Origin: an uncultured Campylobacter sp.
GTDB taxonomy: Bacteria; Campylobacterota; Campylobacteria; Campylobacterales; Campylobacteraceae
Length of the DNA stretch: 34,756 bases
Direction of reading: 5' to 3'
Assembly (NCBI RefSeq): GCF_937980635.1
Contig: NZ_CALJPG010000001.1
Location: forward strand, 1 to 34,756
Position numbers and translations under genes: made by a program. The notes below the pieces were generated by a model that was not told where the DNA came from, searched no databases, and saw only the letters and a list, made by a program, of their open reading frames with translations. Each line of letters starts with the position of its first letter. Position 1 is the stretch's first letter. Below are positions 24,390-31,071 of this stretch, piece after piece.

Positions 24390-24416
24390 GTAATATTTTA
24401 TTATGAAAGGTATTAC
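24390..24416. promoter_or_regulatory. Candidate NikR operator GTAATA-N15-TATTAC
   Basis: The arms GTAATA (24390-24395) and TATTAC (24411-24416) are perfect inverted repeats 15 bases apart, immediately before the nikK start and just after the -10 box. NikR boxes are widely spaced dyads (E. coli GTATGA-N16-TCATAC), so layout, sequence flavour and target gene all fit. The nikK ribosome binding site lies in the spacer. Nickel-dependent repression is inferred. Confidence 0.5.
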
Positions 24417-25166
24417 ATGAAGGCAAAATTTGCTTTTTTAGGAATTTTCGCAGCGAGCCTTGCGTTCGCACATTTCGGCGTTCTTACAACGGATAAAAAT
24501 GTAGTAGAGGATCAAAAAGACGCTACTTTAAAGCTAAATTTGGAATTCTCCCATCCGTTTTTGCAGGAGTCTATGAATCTACAAAAGCCCGCAGAATTTG
24601 GCGTTTTTATTGACGGCGAGAAAAAATCGCTCCTAGGCAGCCTAAAAGAGCAGAAAAAGGGCGAAAATTCCTATTTTGCGGCGGAATTTAAAGCTGACAA
24701 GCCATCGCTTTTGGCGTTTTATTTTGATCCGAAACCCTATGCCGAGCCGGCTGAGCGCAAGATGATCCGCCATATCACCAAAACCTACGTCGATGCTTAC
24801 GACGCGGGCGAAGGCTGGGATAAGCCGCTCGGGCTAGAGGCGGAGATCGTGCCGCTCGTGCGCCCTTATGCGCTGTATGCGGGAGAGATATTTAGCGGAG
24901 TTTTTTTACTGCACGGAAAGCCCGTCCCGGGCGCGGACGTGGAGATCGAGCTATATAACGATAAGGGCTACAAAGCCCCTAGCGAGGCGCATGTCACGCA
25001 GGTCGTTAAAACCAACGGCGCGGGCGAGTTTAGCTTCGTGATGCCGGTTGCCGGCTGGTGGGGCTTTGCGGCTCTTAGCGAGGAGGAAGCCGCCAAAGGA
25101 AGCGAGCAGCCCGTAAACGAGCTGGGAGCCGTGCTTTGGATCAAAGCAGACGAGTTGAAAAAGTAG
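24417..25166 (+). CDS. nikK: Nickel transport periplasmic component, NikK/DUF4198-like
   Basis: The 249-residue protein has a signal peptide (1-18) cleaved before His19, so the mature chain starts HFGV. N-terminal histidine exposure is a feature reported for NikK-type nickel-binding subunits. The rest matches DUF4198: ATLKLNLEFSHPF near the N-terminus, a middle with RHITKTYVDAYDAGEGW, and a C-terminal FSFVMPVAGWWGFAAL block. It has no C-terminal anchor and should act in the periplasm, handing nickel to NikM. It heads the operon just after the candidate NikR site. Confidence 0.82.
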   Translation: MKAKFAFLGIFAASLAFAHFGVLTTDKNVVEDQKDATLKLNLEFSHPFLQESMNLQKPAEFGVFIDGEKKSLLGSLKEQKKGENSYFAAEFKADKPSLLAFYFDPKPYAEPAERKMIRHITKTYVDAYDAGEGWDKPLGLEAEIVPLVRPYALYAGEIFSGVFLLHGKPVPGADVEIELYNDKGYKAPSEAHVTQVVKTNGAGEFSFVMPVAGWWGFAALSEEEAAKGSEQPVNELGAVLWIKADELKK

Positions 25167-25178
25167 AGGAGCGGCTCG

Positions 25179-25958
25179 GTGAGATCTCTTTTTTCGGGCA
25201 AAATTTGCGCGGCTGCGGATAAATTTAAATTTGTGTTTGGACGAGGCTTTGAAATTTTATTTTCGCACGTTTTGATTTTGGGAGTAGAATTTCCAGCGAA
25301 TTCTGCGGCTGAAATTTTACGGGGCAGAATTTTGCCGTTTTGCACCCGCGCACAGTCTGTGTCTCGGGGTTTGGTTAAAACTTTACGGAGCAAAATTCCG
25401 CCGAGTAAAATTTTAAGTAACGAAGCTCTGCTGCGCAGAATTTTGCTCGATAGAAGTTCACTCTTAGGAGCTTCGAGCCGTAAAATTTCACATACGTGGA
25501 TTTACGAGCGTAAAATATCAGCACGCAAAATTTCGTTTTTTGAAATTTTGCAAACCCTGCCTTTTAAAATTTCACAGGCTCTGTTTTACCGCGAGAGCAC
25601 CGCGCCGAGATTGTTCGGAGCCTTAAATTTTGCGTCGCAAAATCCGCTTGTCGCTCCTGCAAATGTAGCAAGCGAAAATTCTTGCGCCATGCAAGCCGTA
25701 AAATTTATCAAATTTGCCGGTTCCGCAAGCAGTTCCGAGACCGCTCCGAGTCTTGCGCTAACAGCCGCCGCAAATAGGACGCAAGCCGCGAGTTTTACAG
25801 TCGCAAATTTTGCTGCGATTAAAGCCGTAAAAGCAAGATCTATAGCAATCAAAGCGGTTATCGCAAAGTTCGCAAATGCCTTAAATTTAGCTACTTCGCG
25901 CGTTTTTGCGCGTCTAAAAAGCGGGAGCGATTTAAAGGAGGCGAGCCGTGCACATTAG
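25179..25958 (+). CDS. Low-complexity bridging ORF between nikK and nikM, unknown function
   Basis: A 259-codon GTG frame starts 12 bases after nikK and overlaps the nikM start by 11 bases. I recognise no domain. The first two-thirds are studded with AAAATTT and GAAATTTT, read as Lys-Ile and Glu-Ile (SKIPPSKILS, RKISARKISFFEILQ). The last third is Ala/Ser/Lys-rich (AIKAVKARSIAIKAVIAKFA). It has no signal peptide and no fitting role in nickel uptake. As with the thiH-thiE and serS-nadD bridging frames, it keeps translation continuous between operon genes. AAAGGAGG near its end serves nikM. Functional status is doubtful. Confidence 0.38.
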   Translation: MRSLFSGKICAAADKFKFVFGRGFEILFSHVLILGVEFPANSAAEILRGRILPFCTRAQSVSRGLVKTLRSKIPPSKILSNEALLRRILLDRSSLLGASSRKISHTWIYERKISARKISFFEILQTLPFKISQALFYRESTAPRLFGALNFASQNPLVAPANVASENSCAMQAVKFIKFAGSASSSETAPSLALTAAANRTQAASFTVANFAAIKAVKARSIAIKAVIAKFANALNLATSRVFARLKSGSDLKEASRAH

Positions 25959-26547
25959 CGAAGGAGTTTTGAGCGCGCCCGTGCTGCTCGCAGGCTGGGC
26001 GGTTACGGCGCCTGCGGTGGCGGCGATTTTATGGCGCGTAAGGCAGTCTGAGATCCCTAGGATCGCATGTTTTAGCGCGCTGTTTTTCGTCGCCTCTTTC
26101 GTGCACCTGCCCGTGGGTGTCAGCTCCATGCACCTGATGCTAAGCGGGCTCGTGGGCGCGTTTTTGGGCTCGCGCGCGATCTTGGCGATTTTCGTTGCGC
26201 TGTTTTTGCAAGGGGTATTTTTCGGCTTCGGAGGGCTTAGCGTGCTCGGCGTAAATACCGCAGTCATCGGCTTTCCAGCGGTTTTAGGCGGGCTCTTTGC
26301 CGCCGCCGCAAAAGCGCAAGAACTAAAAGCGCGCACGCAAAAAATTTATCTATTTTTGGCGGGCTTCGTGCCGATCGTCTGCTCGATGCTGCTTCTTGAT
26401 CTCGTGCTTTTCATCAGCGGGCGGGAGTTTTTTGCTATCGCGACGCTCATCTCGCTCGAAGGCGCGATTCTAGCCGTTTTGGAAGGGATCATCACCCTTT
26501 TTGCGCTTAGCTTTATTACGAAATTTCACGGCGGACAGAGGCGATGA
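25948..26547 (+). CDS. nikM: Nickel ECF transporter substrate-binding membrane protein NikM/CbiM
   Basis: NikM is the S-component of an ECF-type metal importer. It starts with GTG and begins MHISEGVLS; the family's invariant His2 and N-terminal MHI-EG coordinate the metal. Further motifs are VHLPVGVSSMHLMLSGLVGAF (about residues 52-72) and FGFGGLSVLGVN. The 199 residues carry about six or seven membrane helices. Nickel rather than cobalt is suggested by the NikK and NikL partners instead of CbiN. AAAGGAGG lies upstream inside the bridging frame. It overlaps nikL by 4 bases. Confidence 0.93.
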   Translation: MHISEGVLSAPVLLAGWAVTAPAVAAILWRVRQSEIPRIACFSALFFVASFVHLPVGVSSMHLMLSGLVGAFLGSRAILAIFVALFLQGVFFGFGGLSVLGVNTAVIGFPAVLGGLFAAAAKAQELKARTQKIYLFLAGFVPIVCSMLLLDLVLFISGREFFAIATLISLEGAILAVLEGIITLFALSFITKFHGGQRR

Positions 26548-27185
26548 GAGCGCTATTGTTATTAACGGTTTTGACCTCCTTTGCATTTTCGCACGCGCTT
26601 CATCTTTTCGCGACGCAAGAGGGCGATAGAGTGGCGATTTATAGCTATTTTTATAAAAATTCTCCCTGCATGGAGTGCGAAGTTTTAATTAGCGTGGACG
26701 GGCGCGAAATTTTGCGGACCAAGACTGATAAAGAGGGACTTGCGAGCATACGAATACCCACTAAAAATTTTACTATTCAAATTTATGGAGGTGCAGGGCA
26801 CGGCGCGCAGATGGAATTTAGCGCCGAGGACTTTACGCCGCAGGATTCCGGTGATCCTGAAAATTCCACGCCGCAAAATTCTGACGTTTCTGAAAATCCT
26901 ATGCCGCAAAATTCGAACGCCGCTAAAAATTCCGCGTCCGAAGACAGCGCGTCCGAAAATATCGTGCCGAAAGCTAGTACGCCTGAAAATAAAATTTCAA
27001 GCACTTCCGAGCCTTTGGAAAATTCCGCCTCGCAAAGCATCTTGCCGAAAGAAAGCCCTAAGAGCGATATCAGGAGCCTGGCGTTTCAAAGCCAATCTGC
27101 CGAGGCGCCTAAAATCGCGCTTTGTTTGGCCTTGATTTTCGGTTTTTTTGGCTTAATGTGGCTAGCGAAAAGAGCGCGCAAATGA
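26544..27185 (+). CDS. nikL: Nickel ECF transporter component NikL with repeat insert
   Basis: NikL is the small accessory membrane component of NikKMLQO importers. It has a signal-like N-terminus (1-17), a compact periplasmic beta domain (to about residue 95) and a C-terminal transmembrane helix (190-208). Residues 97-185 are low-complexity and include 11-residue imperfect repeats GDPENSTPQNS, DVSENPMPQNS and NAAKNSASEDS. Without this stretch the protein would be about 125 residues. The ATG overlaps the nikM stop, and the stop forms ATGA with nikQ. The Ser/Asn-rich stretch may simply be a flexible tether. Confidence 0.82.
   Translation: MRALLLLTVLTSFAFSHALHLFATQEGDRVAIYSYFYKNSPCMECEVLISVDGREILRTKTDKEGLASIRIPTKNFTIQIYGGAGHGAQMEFSAEDFTPQDSGDPENSTPQNSDVSENPMPQNSNAAKNSASEDSASENIVPKASTPENKISSTSEPLENSASQSILPKESPKSDIRSLAFQSQSAEAPKIALCLALIFGFFGLMWLAKRARK
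26832..27098 (+). repeat. 33-bp imperfect tandem repeats inside nikL
   Basis: Units of 33 bases with a GAAAAT...CCGCAAAATTC pattern repeat clearly at least twice and then decay into less regular 30-33 base units. Unit length is a multiple of three, so the frame is kept. Confidence 0.7.
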
Positions 27186-27829
27186 GCCCCGCCGTATCGC
27201 TGCTCGCGTTTTTCATCTTCAGCTTCGGCGTCGGACTTAGCGGGCAGCTTTACGCAGCGTTTTTTGCCCCGCCATTGCTTCTTTTTGCGCTTAAAATTTC
27301 GATTGCGCGCGCGGTTTGCACAAGGCTTGCGGTATTAAATATCTTTGCTATTTTAAGCGCGTTAAGTCCCGCCATAGTCGGCAACTACGAGCTTGCGGGC
27401 GTGATATTTTTGCGCGCAAATTTGATAATGGTGTTTGCGATTTTGCTATTTTACGGCAAGGACGAATATTTTTTCGCGCGCGGATTTTACGGGCTCGGGC
27501 TCGGCGAAAAGCTAAGCTCTTTGGTGTATTGCTGCGGGCGATTCGTAAATTTTTTACGCTCGGATCTAGCGAGGCTGCAAGCACTTTTGCGCATGCGCGG
27601 ATTTGTAGGGACGAGCGGAATTTTCACCTATAAAATTTATGCGAATTTAGTCGGGATTTTAGCGATTTCGGCGCTTGAGCAAGCAAGAAATTTAAGCCTG
27701 GTGATGAGCGCGCGAGGGTTTTGCGGTAGGCTATTTTACGAACGTCGCGAGGGCCTGAGCATCTCGGAGGCCTCGTTTTTAGCGTTCGTGCTGGCGTGCG
27801 TATCTGTTAAAATCGGAGCTATCTTATGA
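27182..27829 (+). CDS. nikQ: ECF transporter transmembrane T-component NikQ/CbiQ
   Basis: This is the energy-coupling membrane subunit linking NikM to the ATPase. I chose the ATG at 27182, which overlaps the nikL stop as ATGA and gives 215 residues; an upstream start inside nikL is unlikely. There are about five hydrophobic segments. The cytoplasmic coupling motif appears as ALLRMRGF (near the centre) and VMSARGFCGRL toward the end, the paired Ala-Arg-Gly motifs of CbiQ proteins. The stop overlaps the nikO start by 4 bases. Confidence 0.88.
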   Translation: MSPAVSLLAFFIFSFGVGLSGQLYAAFFAPPLLLFALKISIARAVCTRLAVLNIFAILSALSPAIVGNYELAGVIFLRANLIMVFAILLFYGKDEYFFARGFYGLGLGEKLSSLVYCCGRFVNFLRSDLARLQALLRMRGFVGTSGIFTYKIYANLVGILAISALEQARNLSLVMSARGFCGRLFYERREGLSISEASFLAFVLACVSVKIGAIL

Positions 27830-28602
27830 GCTGTTCGCTTAAGGCGTATGGAATAAGCGCTAAAAACGGCGAGCGAGAAATTTTTCGCGGCGTAAGTTTG
27901 AGCGTAGGACATAAGGAAAAAGTGGCGATCTTGGGCGCGAACGGGCAGGGCAAGACGAGCCTGCTTCAAATTTTAGGCGGCCTAAGGCAATGGGGCGAGG
28001 GCGAGATCGAGCTTTTCGGCGAGAAGCTTGAGTGCGCGGAGGATTTTGTAAAATTTCGCCACGAGATCGGGTTTTTGTTTCAAAACAGCGATGATCAATT
28101 TTTGTGCGCGAGCGTGTTTGAGGACGTCGCATTTAGCCTGCGTGCGCAAAATGAGCGGTTAAAACGAGCACGAAATGCAGAGCAAAGGCGTGGAATTTTT
28201 TCTAAATTTTTTGGTCGTAAGGCGGAAATTTTAAGGCAGGGCAGCGAAAACGACCATCTAAAAAAGCTTGAAATTTTAAGTGAAGAGCAGATCGAGCGCA
28301 AGGCGCTGGAGACGCTGCGACGTCTGGGAATCGAGCATCTGCGCGAGCGGGTGCCATTTCATCTAAGTGGCGGCGAGAAAAAGCTGGTGGCGCTTGCGGG
28401 TGCGCTGGTGTGCGAGCCTAGGATGCTGCTACTGGACGAGCCTACGACGGCGCTTGATGAGGCGATGCAGGAGCGCGTGGCGGGGATTTTGGCGGAGCTT
28501 GACGTAAGCGAGATCATCGTCTCGCACGATAAAAACTTCATCGATAAAATCGCGGATAAAATTTATTATTTAAAATCTGACGGCTTGTATGAAAGCCCAT
28601 GA
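27826..28602 (+). CDS. nikO: Nickel ECF transporter ATP-binding protein NikO/CbiO
   Basis: This cytosolic ATPase powers the nickel importer. In order it has Walker A GANGQGKTS (37-45), Q-loop FQNSDDQ (85-91), signature LSGGEKK (180-186), Walker B MLLLDEPTTALDE (200-212) and H-loop SHDKNF (233-238). Residues about 110-152 form a charged extra segment between Q-loop and signature, longer than in most CbiO proteins and similar in flavour to other inserts here. The 3' end (28555-28602) has a degraded direct copy just downstream (about 28613-28660). Confidence 0.93.
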   Translation: MSCSLKAYGISAKNGEREIFRGVSLSVGHKEKVAILGANGQGKTSLLQILGGLRQWGEGEIELFGEKLECAEDFVKFRHEIGFLFQNSDDQFLCASVFEDVAFSLRAQNERLKRARNAEQRRGIFSKFFGRKAEILRQGSENDHLKKLEILSEEQIERKALETLRRLGIEHLRERVPFHLSGGEKKLVALAGALVCEPRMLLLDEPTTALDEAMQERVAGILAELDVSEIIVSHDKNFIDKIADKIYYLKSDGLYESP

Positions 28603-28660
28603 TAAAAATCATAGATAAATTTATCGTTTAAAATCAAGAGGCTTGTATAAGTCCATAATG
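28555..28660 (+). repeat. Tandem duplication of the nikO 3' end
   Basis: The last 48 bases of nikO (GATAAAATTTATTATTTAAA onward) recur, with several changes, from about 28613 (GATAAATTTATCGTTTAAAA onward). Both include GGCTTGTAT and a CCATGA/CCATAA end. The second copy has an in-frame stop and codes for nothing. It abuts the 3' end of the tRNA-Glu gene. Confidence 0.7.
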
Positions 28661-28735
28661 GCGACCCTTGCGGGATTTGAACCACGCGTTTTCGCACTGA
28701 GAATGCAACGTCCTGAGCCACTAGACGAAAAGGTC
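28659..28735 (-). tRNA. tRNA-Glu (anticodon CTC), T-arm irregular
   Basis: Read on the minus strand it has a seven-pair acceptor (GACCTTT with AAGGGTC), discriminator G and encoded CCA. The D-arm is GTCT/GGAC, and the anticodon arm TTGCA-TTCTCAG-TGCGA gives CTC. The T-loop TTCAAAT is canonical, but the stem pairs properly only if one T is bulged (GCG-T-GG with CCCGC). The total is 77 rather than 76 bases. It may be a functional minor tRNA or a decaying copy. Confidence 0.65.
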
Positions 28736-28862
28736 AAGAAGCCGCATTATAGCGACAAAAACAAAATTTTAGATAAAATGCCTAAATTGGCTACAAGCTC
28801 TTGAGGGTTATTAATGACGTCATAATGCTAAAATATATAAAATATTCACTATTTGCAAAACA

Positions 28863-30272
28863 CTATTTCGTTAATTTCTCAACTTCGCATTTTTCATAAA
28901 TTTCGCTATTTTCGCCTTTTGTTATGATCCTATGCAGGTCTGAGATCAGAAATTTTAAACTCTCTTTTGCGTGAATACAAAATCTTCTATCCAAAGAATC
29001 AATCGTATTGCCTGCTTTTTCGTTTGCCGCACTTATCGGACAGCCGCCACCACAAATGCCAAGAGCTTCACATTCTTGACATTCATTCTTTTCAGGCGGC
29101 GAGAGATGGCGAAATCTTTGCCAAATTTCATTAGTCGTCGGATTAAAATTTTCATCCAAGACATTCGTTACAAAATATTTTCTATCATACAAACAGCCTT
29201 GGCAAATTCCCACATCTCCGTTTGCCGCAATTACAATCTGCCCGCCGCTTGTGGCTGCACAATCCGAAAAATAAACGCTTGATTTTGCAAAGGATTTTAC
29301 CTTTCTCATCATTCTATCTTCATAAATTCCAAGCTTGCGCAGTTCTTTAAACATTTCGATTAAAAACTCACTCGTTTTTTGATAATGTAAATCCGAGATA
29401 TTCTTATCCGACATTAAAATATTAAAACCAAAGCCTTTTATATTGTATTTTTTGACAAGCTCAAGCATATCGTTTTTATTTTTGATACTATCTTGCGTAA
29501 GCGTTATGGAAAGCGAAATTGGAACCCCAAGTGACTTTGCCAAATCAAGTTTTTGTATAATTTTTTCAAATACAAAATTTCCGCCGACATCCACGCGCAT
29601 TTTATTTGTTTCGTCATTACAACCGTCTATAGAAATACCGATATTTACGCCAAGTTCGTTTAGCTTTAAAAGCCTTTGTTTGTTTAATAAGAGCCCGTTT
29701 GTAATCAAATCGAATTCAACTTTTTCTAAAACTTTACAACTCTTTTTAAGCTCGTTAATTTTATTTACTATAAAAACAAGTGTTTCGAAATTTAAAAGTG
29801 GTTCGCCACCGTAAAATAAAATGGTAGGCTTGGAATTTTCATCGAAATTTGCACTTTCGAGCTGTTTTATGAAAAATAAAATTCCATCCATTGCCGTTTG
29901 CTTACTCATATTTTCTTTTTTGAAGCGCTTTCTCTTTTCCTGATTATTGTTGCCTAAAAAGCAATATTTACAGGCCAGATTACATTGTTCGCTTAAAATA
30001 AAATAGCATACGTTTATTTGCGGCTGAGGAATAACCGATTTTACAAAATTTAAAATTTTTTCATCATCGCCCTCTTTGACTAAAATTTTATACTTTATCA
30101 ATTCATCGATTTCGCATTTTAAATCTTGTGATAATTTCACGTTTTTGTCAACGGTCTCTTTTATTTTCTTAAATTTGTTATCGCTTAAATAGATCGGCTT
30201 CATCCTTAAAGAGTTATATAATGCTACATCATTACCTACATGAAAGGCGAAGCCATATTTTGAAAAAATCAT
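28863..30272 (-). CDS. Radical SAM/SPASM peptide maturase
   Basis: This 469-residue cytosolic enzyme has an N-terminal region of about 80 residues that may be a peptide-recognition fold. A radical SAM domain follows with CNLACKYC (C97, C101, C104), then FYGGEP (153-158) and a glycine-rich barrel. The C-terminal SPASM domain has Cys at 338, 357, 360, 398, 401, 407, 411 and 432, enough for two auxiliary Fe-S clusters. This layout is that of RiPP maturases forming thioether or C-C crosslinks. The gene lies 48 bases after the Cys-rich peptide gene and has AAGGA before its ATG. It is clearly more AT-rich than its neighbours, suggesting transfer. The linkage it makes (alpha or non-alpha thioether) cannot be read from sequence. 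Confidence 0.9.
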   Translation of the reverse strand: MIFSKYGFAFHVGNDVALYNSLRMKPIYLSDNKFKKIKETVDKNVKLSQDLKCEIDELIKYKILVKEGDDEKILNFVKSVIPQPQINVCYFILSEQCNLACKYCFLGNNNQEKRKRFKKENMSKQTAMDGILFFIKQLESANFDENSKPTILFYGGEPLLNFETLVFIVNKINELKKSCKVLEKVEFDLITNGLLLNKQRLLKLNELGVNIGISIDGCNDETNKMRVDVGGNFVFEKIIQKLDLAKSLGVPISLSITLTQDSIKNKNDMLELVKKYNIKGFGFNILMSDKNISDLHYQKTSEFLIEMFKELRKLGIYEDRMMRKVKSFAKSSVYFSDCAATSGGQIVIAANGDVGICQGCLYDRKYFVTNVLDENFNPTTNEIWQRFRHLSPPEKNECQECEALGICGGGCPISAANEKAGNTIDSLDRRFCIHAKESLKFLISDLHRIITKGENSEIYEKCEVEKLTK

Positions 30273-30290
30273 AAAAATCCTTGAAATAGT

Positions 30291-30314
30291 ATCGGCGGAT
30301 TTTGGTCCGCCGAT
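30291..30314. promoter_or_regulatory. 9-bp stem-loop between the peptide gene and its maturase
   Basis: The arms ATCGGCGGA and TCCGCCGAT pair perfectly around a six-base loop, six bases after the peptide stop codon. No U-run follows in the direction of transcription, so it is more likely an mRNA stabiliser, processing site or partial attenuator than a full terminator. This would favour more peptide than enzyme. Confidence 0.6.
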
Positions 30315-30320
30315 AAATTT

Positions 30321-30485
30321 TTAGCATATTTCCCATGCAATTTCGTCGTTTTCACTTCTGCGACCACGGCACGAGCATATGCACATACCGCAACTGCATG
30401 AACAAAAGCAAGCGCAAGTTCGGCCTACGACAACTTCAACAATTTTGCCGAATAGCTTTTCATATTGATTTATAGTGGCGCTCAT
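30321..30485 (-). CDS. Cysteine-rich RiPP precursor peptide, 54 aa
   Basis: The ATG at 30485 follows a strong AAAGGAG and opens a 54-residue peptide. Residues 1 to about 22 are a leader-like stretch (NQYEKLFGKIVEVVVG). Residues 24-39 are CACFCSCSCGMCICSC, eight cysteines at 24, 26, 28, 30, 32, 35, 37 and 39 in a CxC array. RGRR, an acidic SENDE stretch and a terminal Cys54 follow. It has no signal peptide. Position directly before a radical SAM/SPASM maturase identifies it as the probable substrate. From memory, clostridial CcpM-type Cys-rich peptides show similar alternate cysteines, but sequence kinship is unproven. A metallothionein-like metal binder is the main alternative. No protease or exporter gene is nearby. 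Confidence 0.85.
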   Translation of the reverse strand: MSATINQYEKLFGKIVEVVVGRTCACFCSCSCGMCICSCRGRRSENDEIAWEIC

Positions 30486-30519
30486 TTCTTCTCCTTTCTC
30501 TAGAAATTTACTAATTACT

Positions 30520-30533
30520 TATCCTATAGGATA
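30520..30533. promoter_or_regulatory. Palindromic operator candidate 1 (TATCCTATAGGATA)
   Basis: This perfect 14-bp palindrome lies 34 bases upstream of the peptide start in the divergent region between the peptide and XRE genes. Its right half recurs at 30578-30588. It overlaps where the peptide promoter should be, so bound regulator could block it. Confidence 0.6.
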
Positions 30534-30577
30534 TAGATTTGCGGATTTTATCCAAATAAAGTTTAATTTTTACTTTA

Positions 30578-30588
30578 CCTATAGGATA
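30578..30588 (+). promoter_or_regulatory. Operator candidate 2 (CCTATAGGATA) at the XRE start
   Basis: These eleven bases are identical to the right part of operator 1, with dyad centres 55 bases apart. The site ends five bases before the XRE ATG and contains its probable ribosome binding site AGGA. Binding would repress the regulator's own translation or transcription. Confidence 0.55.
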
Positions 30589-30593
30589 AAAAA

Positions 30594-30854
30594 ATGAGTG
30601 AAAATCTAGCTTTTTTTAGCACCGACGAGATACGAAATTTTTATGTTCAAATCTCTACTAACGTCCGCAAATTACGCGAAAGCAAAGGTATGAGCCAGCT
30701 GGAAATGGCGCTAAGTATGGATATAAGCTCGGTCGCATTTTACTCAAACTGCGAGAGTTGCCGCTACGACAAGCACTTCAATCTTGAGCATATCTATAAA
30801 ATTTCAAAAATTTTAGGCGTCGAGGTGGGCGAAATTTTTAAATTTGAGGTTTAA
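30594..30854 (+). CDS. XRE-family helix-turn-helix regulator
   Basis: This 86-residue DNA-binding protein has the XRE fold at about residues 20-80: NVRKLRESKGMSQLEMALSM (helices 1-2), then DISSVAFYSNCE as the recognition region, and YKISKILGVEVGEIF at the end. The short N-terminal helix may aid dimerisation. It is divergent from the Cys-rich peptide gene, with a shared regulatory region carrying two CCTATAGGATA sites, so it probably regulates the peptide operon and itself. It could alternatively be an older chromosomal regulator next to which the peptide genes landed. Confidence 0.85.
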   Translation: MSENLAFFSTDEIRNFYVQISTNVRKLRESKGMSQLEMALSMDISSVAFYSNCESCRYDKHFNLEHIYKISKILGVEVGEIFKFEV

Positions 30855-30979
30855 AAATTTATAAACTTGAAAGTTTGAATTTTTTGGCAAAACAGACAAT
30901 GATCAAGCGCGATGATAAGCCTATCGATTTATGCTAGATATTTTTACATTGTTGAGTGTGAATCATCGTGTTTAATAAA

Positions 30980-31014
30980 AAATTTTAACGCCCGCCCTGC
31001 GAGCGTTAAAATTT
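30980..31014. terminator. Bidirectional terminator between the XRE gene and kdsA
   Basis: A 12-bp perfect stem (AAATTTTAACGC with GCGTTAAAATTT) and an 11-base loop sit between two converging genes. A-rich and T-rich flanks give U-runs in both directions. It reuses the AAATTTT word common in this genome. Confidence 0.75.
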
Positions 31015-31071
31015 CAAACTGCCTTTCAATAGGCATCAAGAAAAAGCAAATTTTGCCAATATATTAAAATT

